A stretch of 64,000 nt of DNA from Bolinopsis microptera. Lineage: Eukaryota; Ctenophora; Tentaculata; Lobata; Bolinopsidae. Under the pieces are notes generated by a model, which searched no databases, was not told the DNA's origin, and was given only the letters and a program-made list of their open reading frames with translations. The stretch lies in NCBI RefSeq assembly GCF_026151205.1, contig NC_087084.1:188001-252000 (forward strand), in the 5' to 3' direction. Numbering within the stretch: the stretch's first letter is position 1; each line of letters opens with the position of its first letter. Made by a program: the position numbers and the translations under genes. This document shows, in pieces, positions 24,643-33,953 of the stretch.

Positions 24643-26202
24643 TTGTACAATACATCGGGTATACATTACACCATGGCAGGGAATCCCCAGAAAAATGACA
24701 GTGAAAGTACCAAGATTATTATCGGGAAACTGATAGAAAAAGCTAACTCGTCTATCAGACCTGTTATTTCTGCTTTTGAATGTTTACAGTCTCGTTCAGT
24801 TAACCTTCAGCGACTTAATCAATTTACGGTTGGAATACTTGAAAGTTGTGCTGAATTTCTAGGAATTGCTCTTGCTGACAAGGACGATTTTAAGATTTTC
24901 ACTAAGTCATCTCTTGCCAATCGCCTTTATCTTGGTTTTATGGCTCTGATGCCTGGAAAGTGTGGAGAGTGCGGTGATAACTACGTGATTGATCATGATC
25001 CTGAGGTCATGCCTTTTTTCAATTGCTTTAAATGTTTCAAAGGTTCACATTGTTGTGAAAGAAACAAAGAGCTACATCAGACCCTATCAGCTATGAACAC
25101 GCCGACAGGTTTTGTGTGGCTCTGTAACACATGTCATGGGCTAATTGATCCTATAGAACCTAGGAAACAGAGATCACGCCACACATCGTCTTCACTATCA
25201 GGAAATGTTTCTTCTGCTGACAGCCAGTCCTTGGACAGTTCAGCAGATGTTTCCAGTCTTAATCCTTCTAGTGTGATATCTTCGACCCAAATTCCATCTC
25301 CTGTGTTATCGCCTAGTTCAGCCACTGCAACGACAGCTGCAGCTACAGACTCTTCACAACCAGCCACAACTGTTTGTCAAGAGTTCCTAAACTGGAGTTG
25401 TCCACACGGAATCAGTGGAAAAAAGAAGATCAACGGGAACTCTTGCCCTTCTACTCATCCAAGGGTCTGCAATCAGTACCGAGCATCTGGTTTCACGGGA
25501 AGGAGTGGTTGTAAAGAAGGTAAAAACTGTACATTCTTTCACCCTGATATCTGTAGAACTGCACTTGAGAATGGTTCGTGTTCTAAAAAGGACTGTTTAA
25601 AGTTTCACCCCCGGTCGACCGGGGGTAAAACTCGTGATAGGACCGTAATGACTACCCTATATAAGTCTTTGGTCAGAAGCCTACTAGAGTACTGTTGTCC
25701 GCTGTGGGACCCTGTTAAGGTGACTGAGATCCAGCTTTTGGAGGGGGTCCAGCGAACATTCACCGATCGTATATGCGGTCTGGAAAATATGAACTACTGG
25801 GAGAGGCTTTCACATCTAAAGCTAATGTCACTGCAGCGCAGAAGGGAACGGTACACTATTCTGATGATGTGGAAGATCCTTCACAATGTTGTCCCCAATT
25901 GCAGCAATATAAGGTTCACAAAAACATCCAGACATGGTACCCGAGCAATCATCCCTTCCCTGTCTAGGTTGAGTTCCTCGAGCAACCAGACACTCTATGA
26001 CAGCTCATTTGCTGTAAGAGGACCAAAACTGTGGAACAAAGTGCCTGATAATATTAAAGCTGAAGCTACGTTTGAGTCGTTTAAAGTTAGTTTGTCCAAG
26101 TTTATTGCTTTGATACCGAACAACCCTCCGACTTCCGGTTATAGCTGCAGCTGGTCTAATTCCCTGGTAGACTACTCGCCATCGAGGTGGTCAGAAATCT
26201 GA
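24643..26202 (+). CDS. LINE ORF1 zinc-finger protein fused to ORF2 C-terminus
   Basis: A 519-codon open frame. The better start is the second ATG at 24,673, in an ideal ACCATGG context. Residues ~104-160 form a PHD-like Cys/His cluster (CGECGDNY, CFKCFKGSHCC, CNTCHG). A Ser/Thr/Ala-rich linker (~178-245) follows. Residues ~247-325 hold three CCCH-like fingers ending CLKFHP, as in nucleic-acid-binding ORF1 proteins. At residue ~327 the sequence switches to TVMTTLYKSLVRSLLEYCCP, the conserved tail that follows the RT thumb in ORF2 of CR1/L2-like LINEs, through LQRRRERYTILMMWKILHN to the stop. The missing part of ORF2 was removed in frame, right beside an 18-bp palindrome. It may be a deletion derivative moved by an intact relative. 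Still fully open, hence fairly young or translated. Confidence 0.75.
   Translation: MYNTSGIHYTMAGNPQKNDSESTKIIIGKLIEKANSSIRPVISAFECLQSRSVNLQRLNQFTVGILESCAEFLGIALADKDDFKIFTKSSLANRLYLGFMALMPGKCGECGDNYVIDHDPEVMPFFNCFKCFKGSHCCERNKELHQTLSAMNTPTGFVWLCNTCHGLIDPIEPRKQRSRHTSSSLSGNVSSADSQSLDSSADVSSLNPSSVISSTQIPSPVLSPSSATATTAAATDSSQPATTVCQEFLNWSCPHGISGKKKINGNSCPSTHPRVCNQYRASGFTGRSGCKEGKNCTFFHPDICRTALENGSCSKKDCLKFHPRSTGGKTRDRTVMTTLYKSLVRSLLEYCCPLWDPVKVTEIQLLEGVQRTFTDRICGLENMNYWERLSHLKLMSLQRRRERYTILMMWKILHNVVPNCSNIRFTKTSRHGTRAIIPSLSRLSSSSNQTLYDSSFAVRGPKLWNKVPDNIKAEATFESFKVSLSKFIALIPNNPPTSGYSCSWSNSLVDYSPSRWSEI
25608..25625. other. 18-bp perfect palindrome at fusion point
   Basis: CCCCCGGTCGACCGGGGG reads the same on both strands and lies exactly where ORF1 sequence meets ORF2-tail sequence. 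A hairpin here could have promoted the template switch or deletion. Confidence 0.85.
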
Positions 26203-26255
26203 TGACCCTTCCTGCTACGAGGATAAACACAACCAAAGTAACCAAAGTAAGTAAA

Positions 26256-26951
26256 GCTATAACTTACAGAGAATATGTAGTTTAGGCCTACCTATCATAT
26301 ATAGTTAGTCTCATCCAAAAATATTGATATTTGACCAATTTATGGGACGAAATTTACCAAATTTGGTGCGTATGCCCAAATATGGGCATATGGTTTTTTT
26401 TGTCCAATCTTGATGAAATTTCATATACGAGTTCAAGAGTCCACTAGCTACAGGTAGAGCACCATAAACCTGGGTTTTGGGCATGTTCAGGGTATTTGGC
26501 TAAATTGGGCCTAATTTGGACCAAATATGGGCGTGGCTGCCCCGCGGGCACCGTTTGGCGGTTGGGGTCCGGGACCCCCTCAAAAGTTCGGTCACTGGTT
26601 TTAGTTTGTTGGTCAACTGCTATCTCGAAATCAAGTTTCACAAAAAAAAATCTTTGCACGAATTGAAATTTCTCATTCAATTAAATAATTTGGGGCCATA
26701 TTGACATAGGGGTAATATTAGGATGTCAATTCATGTTGGAAAAGCCAGTGGGACATTTTGTAAACGTTTTCAGACCCCATTGAAGCTTTCCAGCTCCATG
26801 ATGCCCAAATATGGGCATGCAGGCCTTGAAGATTGGTGTAACGGCCAAACGATACATTTTAGAATCAAATGGATTTCACCAGTGTTCCTTAATACATTTT
26901 ACATCTAGAAACATTAAAATTTAGATTGATAAAAGTGATTTTTGTGGTTTT
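26256..26951. other. No recognisable gene
   Basis: Sequence with repeated CCAAATATGGGCATG-like words (26,370, 26,522, 26,805) but no clear array, domain or transposon end. Confidence 0.5.
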
Positions 26952-26961
26952 ATGGCGGAAA

Positions 26962-29210
26962 GAATCCCTTGGAATCTTTCTCCCAAAGCCTGGAAAAACT
27001 GACTACAACCAACCAAAATCATTTCGCACTATCACCCTTTCTCCTGTGATGTTAAAACTACAGGAGAAGGTGATACTGTGGCACATGCAACACGACCTTA
27101 ATATCGCTAAAGACATCAACAAACGACAATTTGGCTTTAAGAAGGGATGTTCAACCGAAGCAGCCCTTCATAAAGTTACTCACACCATCGAGCGCAGGAT
27201 AGCTAAGAAGGGATATGTCTTAGGAGTCTTTCTAGATATAGAGGGAGCTTTTGATAATGTCTCTTTCAAGGCTATCTCTGACGCTATCAAGACCACGAAA
27301 GTGGACCCGGCCACAGCACAATGGATTATCAACATGGTAACTAACAGATTCATCACATTAAATCATAAGGATAAGTCGAAAAGGGTTCGGATCCGGAGAG
27401 GGTGCCCCCAAGGTGGCATCCTTTCCCCTTTCCTTTGGAACCTGGTAGTCGATGATCTCCTGGCCTACACCGCAAGAGACATACCAGGTTATCTGCAAGC
27501 TTTTGCAGATGATCTGCTTTCTCTAGCGGAGGGGAATGATTTAGACATCATCTGGAACAGAACACGCAAAACCATCAACACAATAGAAAAATGGTGCCAA
27601 ACCAAAGATCTATCCATAAGCGCACTCAAAACACAAATAGTCATGTTTACCTGGAATAAAAAATGGACCCTTAGACCTGTGGTGGTGGGTAACACCACTA
27701 TAGGACTATCTAAATCTGCCAAATTCCTAGGAGTGACCCTCGACAGCAAGCTCAATTTCAATGAACATATCACCAATACCACCAAAAAAGCTACGGCATC
27801 CCTTATGCAATGCAGAAGAGCTGTCGGCCCCACTTGGGGTATGAGCCCCAAAACATGCAAATGGATGTACACCGCTGTCATCAGACCTATTCTATCATAC
27901 TGCTGTAGTATATGGATTAGGGCAACCCAAACAGACACCAACGCGAGGAAGTTCAAACGAGTTCAGGCATTGGCATTGAGAATGATGTCTGGTGCCATGC
28001 CTAGTACTCCCTTCATCGCACTGAACCACCTCACTAACACTCCAGATATCATACTTTTCCTGAGAGGTGAAGCAGCAAAGGGCACAGCCAGGCTTCAAGC
28101 ATATGGAAGCCTAACCCTCGAAACTATCGCCCCCAGAAAAGGTACCATCACAACTCACACCACTATCAACAAACAATTCATGGTAGACCTCAACATACCA
28201 CCCAAAGCAGAGAGAGACCTATCTATACCAACCATGATGCTTGAACGACGCTTCACGGTCACCACTTCTGGAGCTGACAACATTGAATATAGAGGCTCAC
28301 TCCAAAACACCATCGACAACATCCCCAGTGAAACCATCACCTGCTACACAGACGGGTCACGCACAGACTCAGGTAGCGGGGCTGGTTATATTATCACCAC
28401 AGACAACAACAACACTACACTAGATGAAAGATCATTCAAGCTTCCTGATTATTGCACCGTTTATCAAACAGAACTCACTGCCATCATCGAAGCTTGTAAA
28501 TATCTATCAACTTACACAAACACACATATCATCATATGGTCAGACAGTCTCTCCTCTATTCAAGCTATATCCTCACCTTCAACGAGGAGTAGAACCACTA
28601 GAGACTGCTACGACACCCTCAATACACTCGGATCCACTAACACCTTGGAGATCAGATGGATAGCAGCACACATCGGATTGTGGGGTAATGAAAAAGCAGA
28701 CGAGCTGGCCAAAAATGGCACAACCAGTGAATCCACTTTGAATTGCCCAATTCCACAATCTTACATCAAACGCCTGATCAACGACAAAGTCACAAAACTT
28801 AATCAAGAATCATGGATTACTAATGGTCCCAGACACACTAAACTGACACTTGGACATAAAAACATCAACATCATCAAAAATCTCAACACTACTCTCAGTA
28901 ACAACAGACAAAATTACAGAACTGCAGTGCACCTCATCACGGGACATTGTGGCCTCAACAAACACCTACACACCATTCACAATCAGACACAAGTGCTTGT
29001 CCTAAATGCGGCGACGGAGAGGAGACTGTCTCACACTTTCTCGGACAGTGCCCGGCTATTGCCCAAATAAGAGGTCAATATTTCCGGGACTACTACCTCT
29101 CTGTCAATGACATATTCGACAACCAACACATCTCCACCATTGTCAACTTTACAAACCACACTAAACGCTTAGTGGTGCCGGAGGAGTTGGACCAGACAGG
29201 TGTAACATAG
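26962..29210 (+). pseudogene. LINE ORF2: reverse transcriptase, RNase H, CCHC
   Basis: The open frame from 26,926 to 29,070 includes twelve codons of flanking DNA; element sequence starts at ESLGIFLPKPGK. RT motifs are intact: F-LDIEGAFDNV (first catalytic Asp, codon ~104), RRGCPQGGILSP, and the F-A-D-D box (codons 193-196), then the AKFLGVTLDSKL block. An RNase H domain follows at codons ~470-610 with DGSRTDSGSGAGY, a Glu in YQTELTAI, Asp in WSDSLSSI and GNEKADELAK. A frameshift near 28,985 moves the C-terminal CCHC motif (CPKCGDGEETVSHFLGQC) to another frame, which runs to a stop at 29,210. RT plus RNase H points to the I/Jockey/R1 side of LINEs. Lacking endonuclease and frameshifted, it cannot be autonomous. 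Confidence 0.88.
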
Positions 29211-29442
29211 CGACTACTTTAACGCCGTCTTGTTTCGCCCCTCTCTTCCACACTCAACCACCACTTAACCGTTTATCTATAACACACCCCACAACACTTA
29301 CCATCATCCGTGATTACACATCTTGATTCCACTGGCATCCTCCCACAGGACTGCCATACCCCAGAGGTAGGCAAAGCATCCATATGCTATCCTCTCATGG
29401 GCCAACCAGGCCCAGCCTCTCTTAAAAAAAAAAAAAAAAAAA
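26962..29442 (+). mobile_element. 5'-truncated LINE with poly(A) and 10-bp TSD
   Basis: ATGGCGGAAA at 26,952-26,961 is repeated at 29,443-29,452, directly after a run of about 20 A (29,424-29,443). Between them lie RT and RNase H coding sequence and a ~210-base 3' UTR. The copy starts in the first RT block, so the endonuclease and ORF1 were lost by 5' truncation, the usual outcome of target-primed reverse transcription. Confidence 0.92.
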
Positions 29443-29563
29443 ATGGCGGAAACTGCTTTTTAGCTATTTCCTTGTATATTTGGAGTTCAGGTGGTTTCTA
29501 GCCGCTAGTCAAAAATTTGGCCTCCATGTAGTCAATGCTCTTTTCCCGTTCACACCGTTCAAA

Positions 29564-29694
29564 CTGTCACACTGTTACACTGTTACATTGTTACACTGTT
29601 ACACTGTTACACTGTTACACTGTTACACTGTTACATTATTACACTGTTACATTGTTACACTGTTACACTGTTACACTGTAACACTGTTACACTT
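29564..29694. repeat. 8-bp minisatellite
   Basis: About 16 copies of GTTACACT with T/C variants. Confidence 0.93.
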
Positions 29695-30202
29695 CTTCGT
29701 CAGCAGTCGGAGAATTAAACTCCCTAAAATTTGGGCTAAACCGCGGTGTCCTGAATCCTTGATTTGTAGTTTTCCTCACGTAGGTAAACAGTAATGGAAA
29801 CTAAAATCTCAAAATAGTTTAATAGCAAACCTCTAATCGTTACCATTTTATCAGTAGTATCAGTTTCATTAACCGGACTGTTCTTCACATTTTGAAGATG
29901 GCGACTATTGCCGTGAAGTGATGTTACCATGGCAACTATTTACCAACAAACCCTCATGACACTGATAAACACATGTAACATGTTAATCTTCATTAGTTAG
30001 TGTATTTATATACAGTGGTATAAGTCAACATTAAAAGATGTTTACTTTAGCAGAGCAGTGGTCTGTTAGTGAGGGCTGTGTTCACGTTCAGGTCTGATTA
30101 ATAAGATACTCATCTTGCGAACACTCTCTCTCTCTGTCCTGCGACATTGTGTTCGTCTTTTTAATTTGGATCTTGATGGAACACAGTTGTTAACAGATGA
30201 TA

Positions 30203-30966
30203 CAGGGTGGGCCAAAAGTCAGTGGGCATACGTTGGCCTTAATAGCTCAGTCACTGGGTGCCCAATTGAAATAATTCTTTCTGGCATGACTTACTACCAC
30301 CACTGGTTCAAGGAATTTGTCTAATCGAAAAATATGCGAGTTTTTTTTTAAATGGAATAAGGTTCATTTTTGCATTTATTTGATAGTTTAGATAGTCGGA
30401 TCGAGCCAAATTTTATTGAATTGTGTTATGCCATTCGAATTACGTTTGTCCTGAAAAAATTAGAACTGTAGCTTCTCAGATGACCGAGATATGAAGCATA
30501 ACGAGTTTATTCATTACGTGTGATCAGGTGATTGGTTTACCTAATCACGTGATTAGGTGACCCCGTTAACCACCCCGTTAAACATTATGGGAATTGTTAA
30601 GGGTGCCCAATTAAGGTGTCGTATCACGGTGTCACATAATCACCCAGTTAATTTTGTTAACGAGATACAGAAAATTCTTAATAAATTCGTCATCTCTAAT
30701 CCGTTTTGCCTCATGTTTTCAGATCATATGCAAAATTTAATAATCTACCGTCTCTGAAAAAAATAGGCGTTCAGCATGTTCAGAAAAAAACAATATAGGT
30801 GTTTTAATATTGAATGGGCGTGGTCTAAAATGTTCGAATTTTTTTGACGACGGAATCCTCGAACCAATAAGTACAGTATGCCATCTGCAAAGCAACGGCT
30901 CTCAAATATAAAACACGGCGGAGCTATTAAGGCCAACGTATGCCCACTGACTTTTGGCCCACCCTC
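30203..30966. mobile_element. 764-bp TA-flanked DNA transposon
   Basis: 46-base terminal inverted repeats (30,203-30,248 and 30,921-30,966) beginning AGGGTGGGCCAAAAGTCAGT match except at the outermost base. TA lies directly outside both ends, as in Tc1/mariner-type insertions. No transposase is encoded. A 20-bp perfect palindrome, ACCTAATCACGTGATTAGGT, sits inside at 30,539-30,558. Confidence 0.85.
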
Positions 30967-30979
30967 TACATATATATAA

Positions 30980-31396
30980 TTTGACCAAAACCCATAATAA
31001 TGGGTAGAGTGGACCGCTGTCAGTGTCTCTCTTTCCGAAACAAAAGGAAATGATATTAATTTGAATAACCGTCTGCAAATGCAAAATGATACGAGAATGA
31101 AATCGGTCACTCGCTTTTCCACTCTACCCATGATTTTGGTCAAATATCATCTTTTTTTATTATAATGTCAGGTTACTTTACAAAGTCGAAATGTAAACTA
31201 ATAACTTCATTAATAAGGAGGTAATTTCAACGATTCCGAAATTTTACCTCTGAAAACATTTCCTTGTGTTTAGATAAGCATATCGGTCGATCACTGACTG
31301 AATATTCCACTTTAGACTTATTCAAATTAGCATTAAATAAAAAATGATGCCAATTAACTGTCGTGGAAAAGCAAAATTTGTTCGAAATCACGAATG
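30980..31396 (+). mobile_element. Dispersed repeat family, copy 3 (partial)
   Basis: Matches the left part of the family copy at 11,572. The terminal foldback is shortened by an internal deletion: the inner arm joins CCACTCTACCCATGATTTTG directly near 31,120. The copy then continues to AATTTGTTCGAAATCACGA, where it stops abruptly and the 27-bp array starts. Confidence 0.75.
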
Positions 31397-32740
31397 AGCT
31401 TCTCTACAGTTGAGCAGAACAGGAGCTTCTCTACAGTTGAGCAGAACAGGAGCTTCTCTACAGTTGAGTAGAACAGGAGCTTCTCTACAGTTGAGTAGAA
31501 CAGGAGCTTCTCTACAGTTGAGTAGAACAGAAGCTTCTCTACAGTTGAGAAGAACAGGAGCTACTCTACAGTTGAGTAGAACAGGAGCTACTCTACAGTT
31601 GAGAAGAACAGGAGCTTCTCTACAGTTGAGCAGAACAGGAGCTTCTCTACAGTTGAGTAGAACAGGAGCTTCTCTACAGTTGAGCAGAACAGGAGCTTTT
31701 CTACAGTTGAGCAGAACAGGAGCTTCTCTACAGTTGAGTAGAACAGGAGCTTCTCTACAGTTGAGTAGAACAGGAGCTTCTCTACAGTTGAGTAGAACAG
31801 GAGCTACTCTACAGTTGAACAGAACAGGAGCTACTCTACAGTTGAGTAGAACAGGAGCTTCTCTACAGTTGAGCAGAACAGGAGAGCTACTCTACAGTTG
31901 AGTAGAACAGGAGCTTCTCTACAGTTGAGCAGAACAGGAGCTTCTCTACAGTTGAGAAGAACAGGAGCTTCTCTACAGTTGAGCAGAACAGGAGCTTCTC
32001 TACAGTTGAGAAGAACAGGAGCTTCTCTACAGTTGAGCAGAACAGGAGCTTCTCTACAGTTGAGCAGAACAGGAGCTTCTCTACAGTTGAGTAGAACAGG
32101 AGCTTCTCTACAGTTGAGTAGAACAGGAGCTACTCTACAGTTGAACAGAACAGGAGCTACTCTACAGTTGAGCAGAACAGGAGCTACTCTACAGTTGAGC
32201 AGAACAGGAGCTTCTCTACAGTTGAGTAGAACAGGAGCTTCTCTACAGTTGAGCAGAACAGGAGCTTCTCTATAGTTGAGCAGAACAGGAGCTTCTCTAC
32301 AGTTGAGCAGAACAGGAGCTTCTCTACAGTTGAGCAGAACAGGAGCTTCTCTACAGTTGAGAAGAACAGGAGCTTCTCTACAGTTGAGCAGAACAGGAGC
32401 TTCTCTACAGTTGAGTAGAACAGGAGCTTCTCTACAGTTGAGCAGAACAGGAGCTTCTCTACAGTTGAGAAGAACAGGAGCTTCTCTACAGTTGTGCAGA
32501 ACAGGAGCTTCTCTACAGTTGAGAAGAACAGGAGCTTCTCTACAGTTGAGTAGAACAGGAGCTTCTCTACAGTTGAGTAGAACAGGAGCTTCTCTACAGT
32601 TGAGCAGAACAGGAGCTTCTCTACAGTTGAGAAGAACAGGAGCTTCTCTACAGTTGTGCAGAACAGGAGCTTCTCTACAGTTGAGAAGAACAGGAGCTTC
32701 TCTACAGTTGAGTAGAACAGGAGCTTCTCTACAGTTTCTC
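31396..32740. repeat. 27-bp minisatellite
   Basis: About 50 copies of a 27-bp unit, GAGCTTCTCTACAGTTGAGC plus AGAACAG. Variants are GCAG/GTAG/GAAG and TTCT/TACT. The period is a multiple of three, so long plus frames with a 9-residue repeat (SRTGASLQL) appear, broken by one stop and one length change. Confidence 0.95.
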
Positions 32741-33267
32741 TGTGGAGGTGTTAACGTGTTGGCAGGGTGTGGTTGTGAGAACTAGTGACATTGGACACTT
32801 GTGGTTCCTTACACTCACTAGTACGAGGTTACTATGGTTACTAGCTCACACGCAGTTACTGACTTGTTTTATCGTTACTTTAGTGTTTAGTTCTTTTAGT
32901 GTTAATCAGTTTTAGCCGGGGAAATTGGGAGATTAGTTTTTCCACTATACTGCCATTTTACAGCCACTATACAGCCAATATACAGCCACTATTGACTATA
33001 CGGCCATGATATTTATTGATTAATTTTAGTTTTTAATTTGATACCATCTGGCATCTAATTTTAGTGTTTCTACGCGAGCTAGTTCAAAATGTCAAACATT
33101 GAAAGTGTTCCCAAATCCATGATATCATGTTCTCACTCTATTAAAAACACGTCACCAGGTCACTAGTGCTAGGTTCACGACTCTTAGTATTAGTGTTATT
33201 ATTTATATGTAACCAGCTGTAAGATTTCTGATGAAATCATTCCAGCGATTAGTGCCGAAAATAGTTA

Positions 33268-33653
33268 GTGTCACGTGGTGTGAATACTGTGCTCTGATTG
33301 GTTTGTTTGTGTCACGTGGTGTGAATGCTGTGCTCTGATTGGTTTGTTTGTGTCACGTGGTGTGAATGCTGTGCTCTGATTGGTTTGTTTGTGTCACGTG
33401 GTGTGAATGCTGTGCTCTGATTGGTTTGTTTGTGTCACGTGGTGTGAATGCTGTGCTCTGATTGGTTTGTTTGTGTCACGTGGTGTGAATGCTGTGCTCT
33501 GATTGGTTTGTTTGTGTCACGTGGTGTGAATGCTGTGCTCTGATTGGTTTGTTTGTGTCACGTGGTGTGAATGCTGTGCTCTGATTGGTTGGTTTGTGTC
33601 ACGTGGTTTGAATACTGTGCTCTGATAGTCTGATTGGTTAGGCGTGTATAAGG
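33268..33653 (+). promoter_or_regulatory. Array of 41-bp NF-Y/E-box units with TATA box
   Basis: About nine tandem 41-bp units. Each holds GTCACGTGG (E-box of the USF/MITF class) and CTCTGATTGG (reverse CCAAT box of NF-Y consensus), with 11 bases between ATTGG and the next CACGTG. After the last unit come another GATTGG and TATAAGG at 33,647-33,653. An ATG opening a signal-peptide exon lies 43 bases beyond. Order and spacing are those of a TATA promoter with an expanded upstream activator array. Confidence 0.65.
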
Positions 33654-33695
33654 TCAGTTTAGTGCCGAAAATATCCTAAAACTGGTGGTGGGATT

Positions 33696-33764
33696 ATGTT
33701 TCTAATTTTGTTCCTATTGACTCTACTGATAACAACTGATAAAACGTTTTACTCGTTCCCCAGG
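33696..33764 (+). CDS. Candidate first exon encoding a signal peptide
   Basis: An ATG at 33,696, with A at -3, opens 23 codons: a hydrophobic core (MFLILFLLTLLITT) then a polar stretch (DKTFYSFPR), followed at once by a near-perfect splice donor, AGG|GTAAGTG. That is the usual architecture of the first exon of a secreted or membrane protein. It lies 43 bases downstream of a TATAAGG box and the CCAAT/E-box array, which supports a real transcription start. The next exon could not be identified: the following 5.8 kb is mainly the 43-bp satellite, so it would lie in a large intron or the gene may be broken. The product is unknown. Confidence 0.5.
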
Positions 33765-33953
33765 GTAAGTGTCGTTATTTTACCACATTGTAAAACCCCT
33801 GCTACTACAGATTGTAAAGCTAGTTTGTTTGTTGGAATGTGTATACTACTATAGTCGAATAGAGAGGAGGGCGAGAGAGAGGTAATACAGCTGGGAAAGA
33901 TACTATCTGGCTACTATACAATCAGTATCTATAGCACAATATAGATCAATATA

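Larger units (their letters stand above)
24643..26255 (+). mobile_element. Internally deleted LINE, ORF1 joined to ORF2 tail
   Basis: The unit contains ORF1, the C-terminal end of ORF2 and a short 3' region ending in a repeated CCAAAGTAA-type tail (26,232-26,255). The related copy around 49.3/56.7 kb ends in a matching CCTAAAGTAA repeat. Tails made of short repeats rather than poly(A) are typical of CR1/L2-like LINEs. The endonuclease and reverse transcriptase core are absent. The 5' limit is not defined. Confidence 0.7.

Noticed and set aside
31410-32785. Three plus frames with a 9-residue repeat
   Set aside because: 27-bp array; starts and ends follow array edges, and the frame is broken within it.
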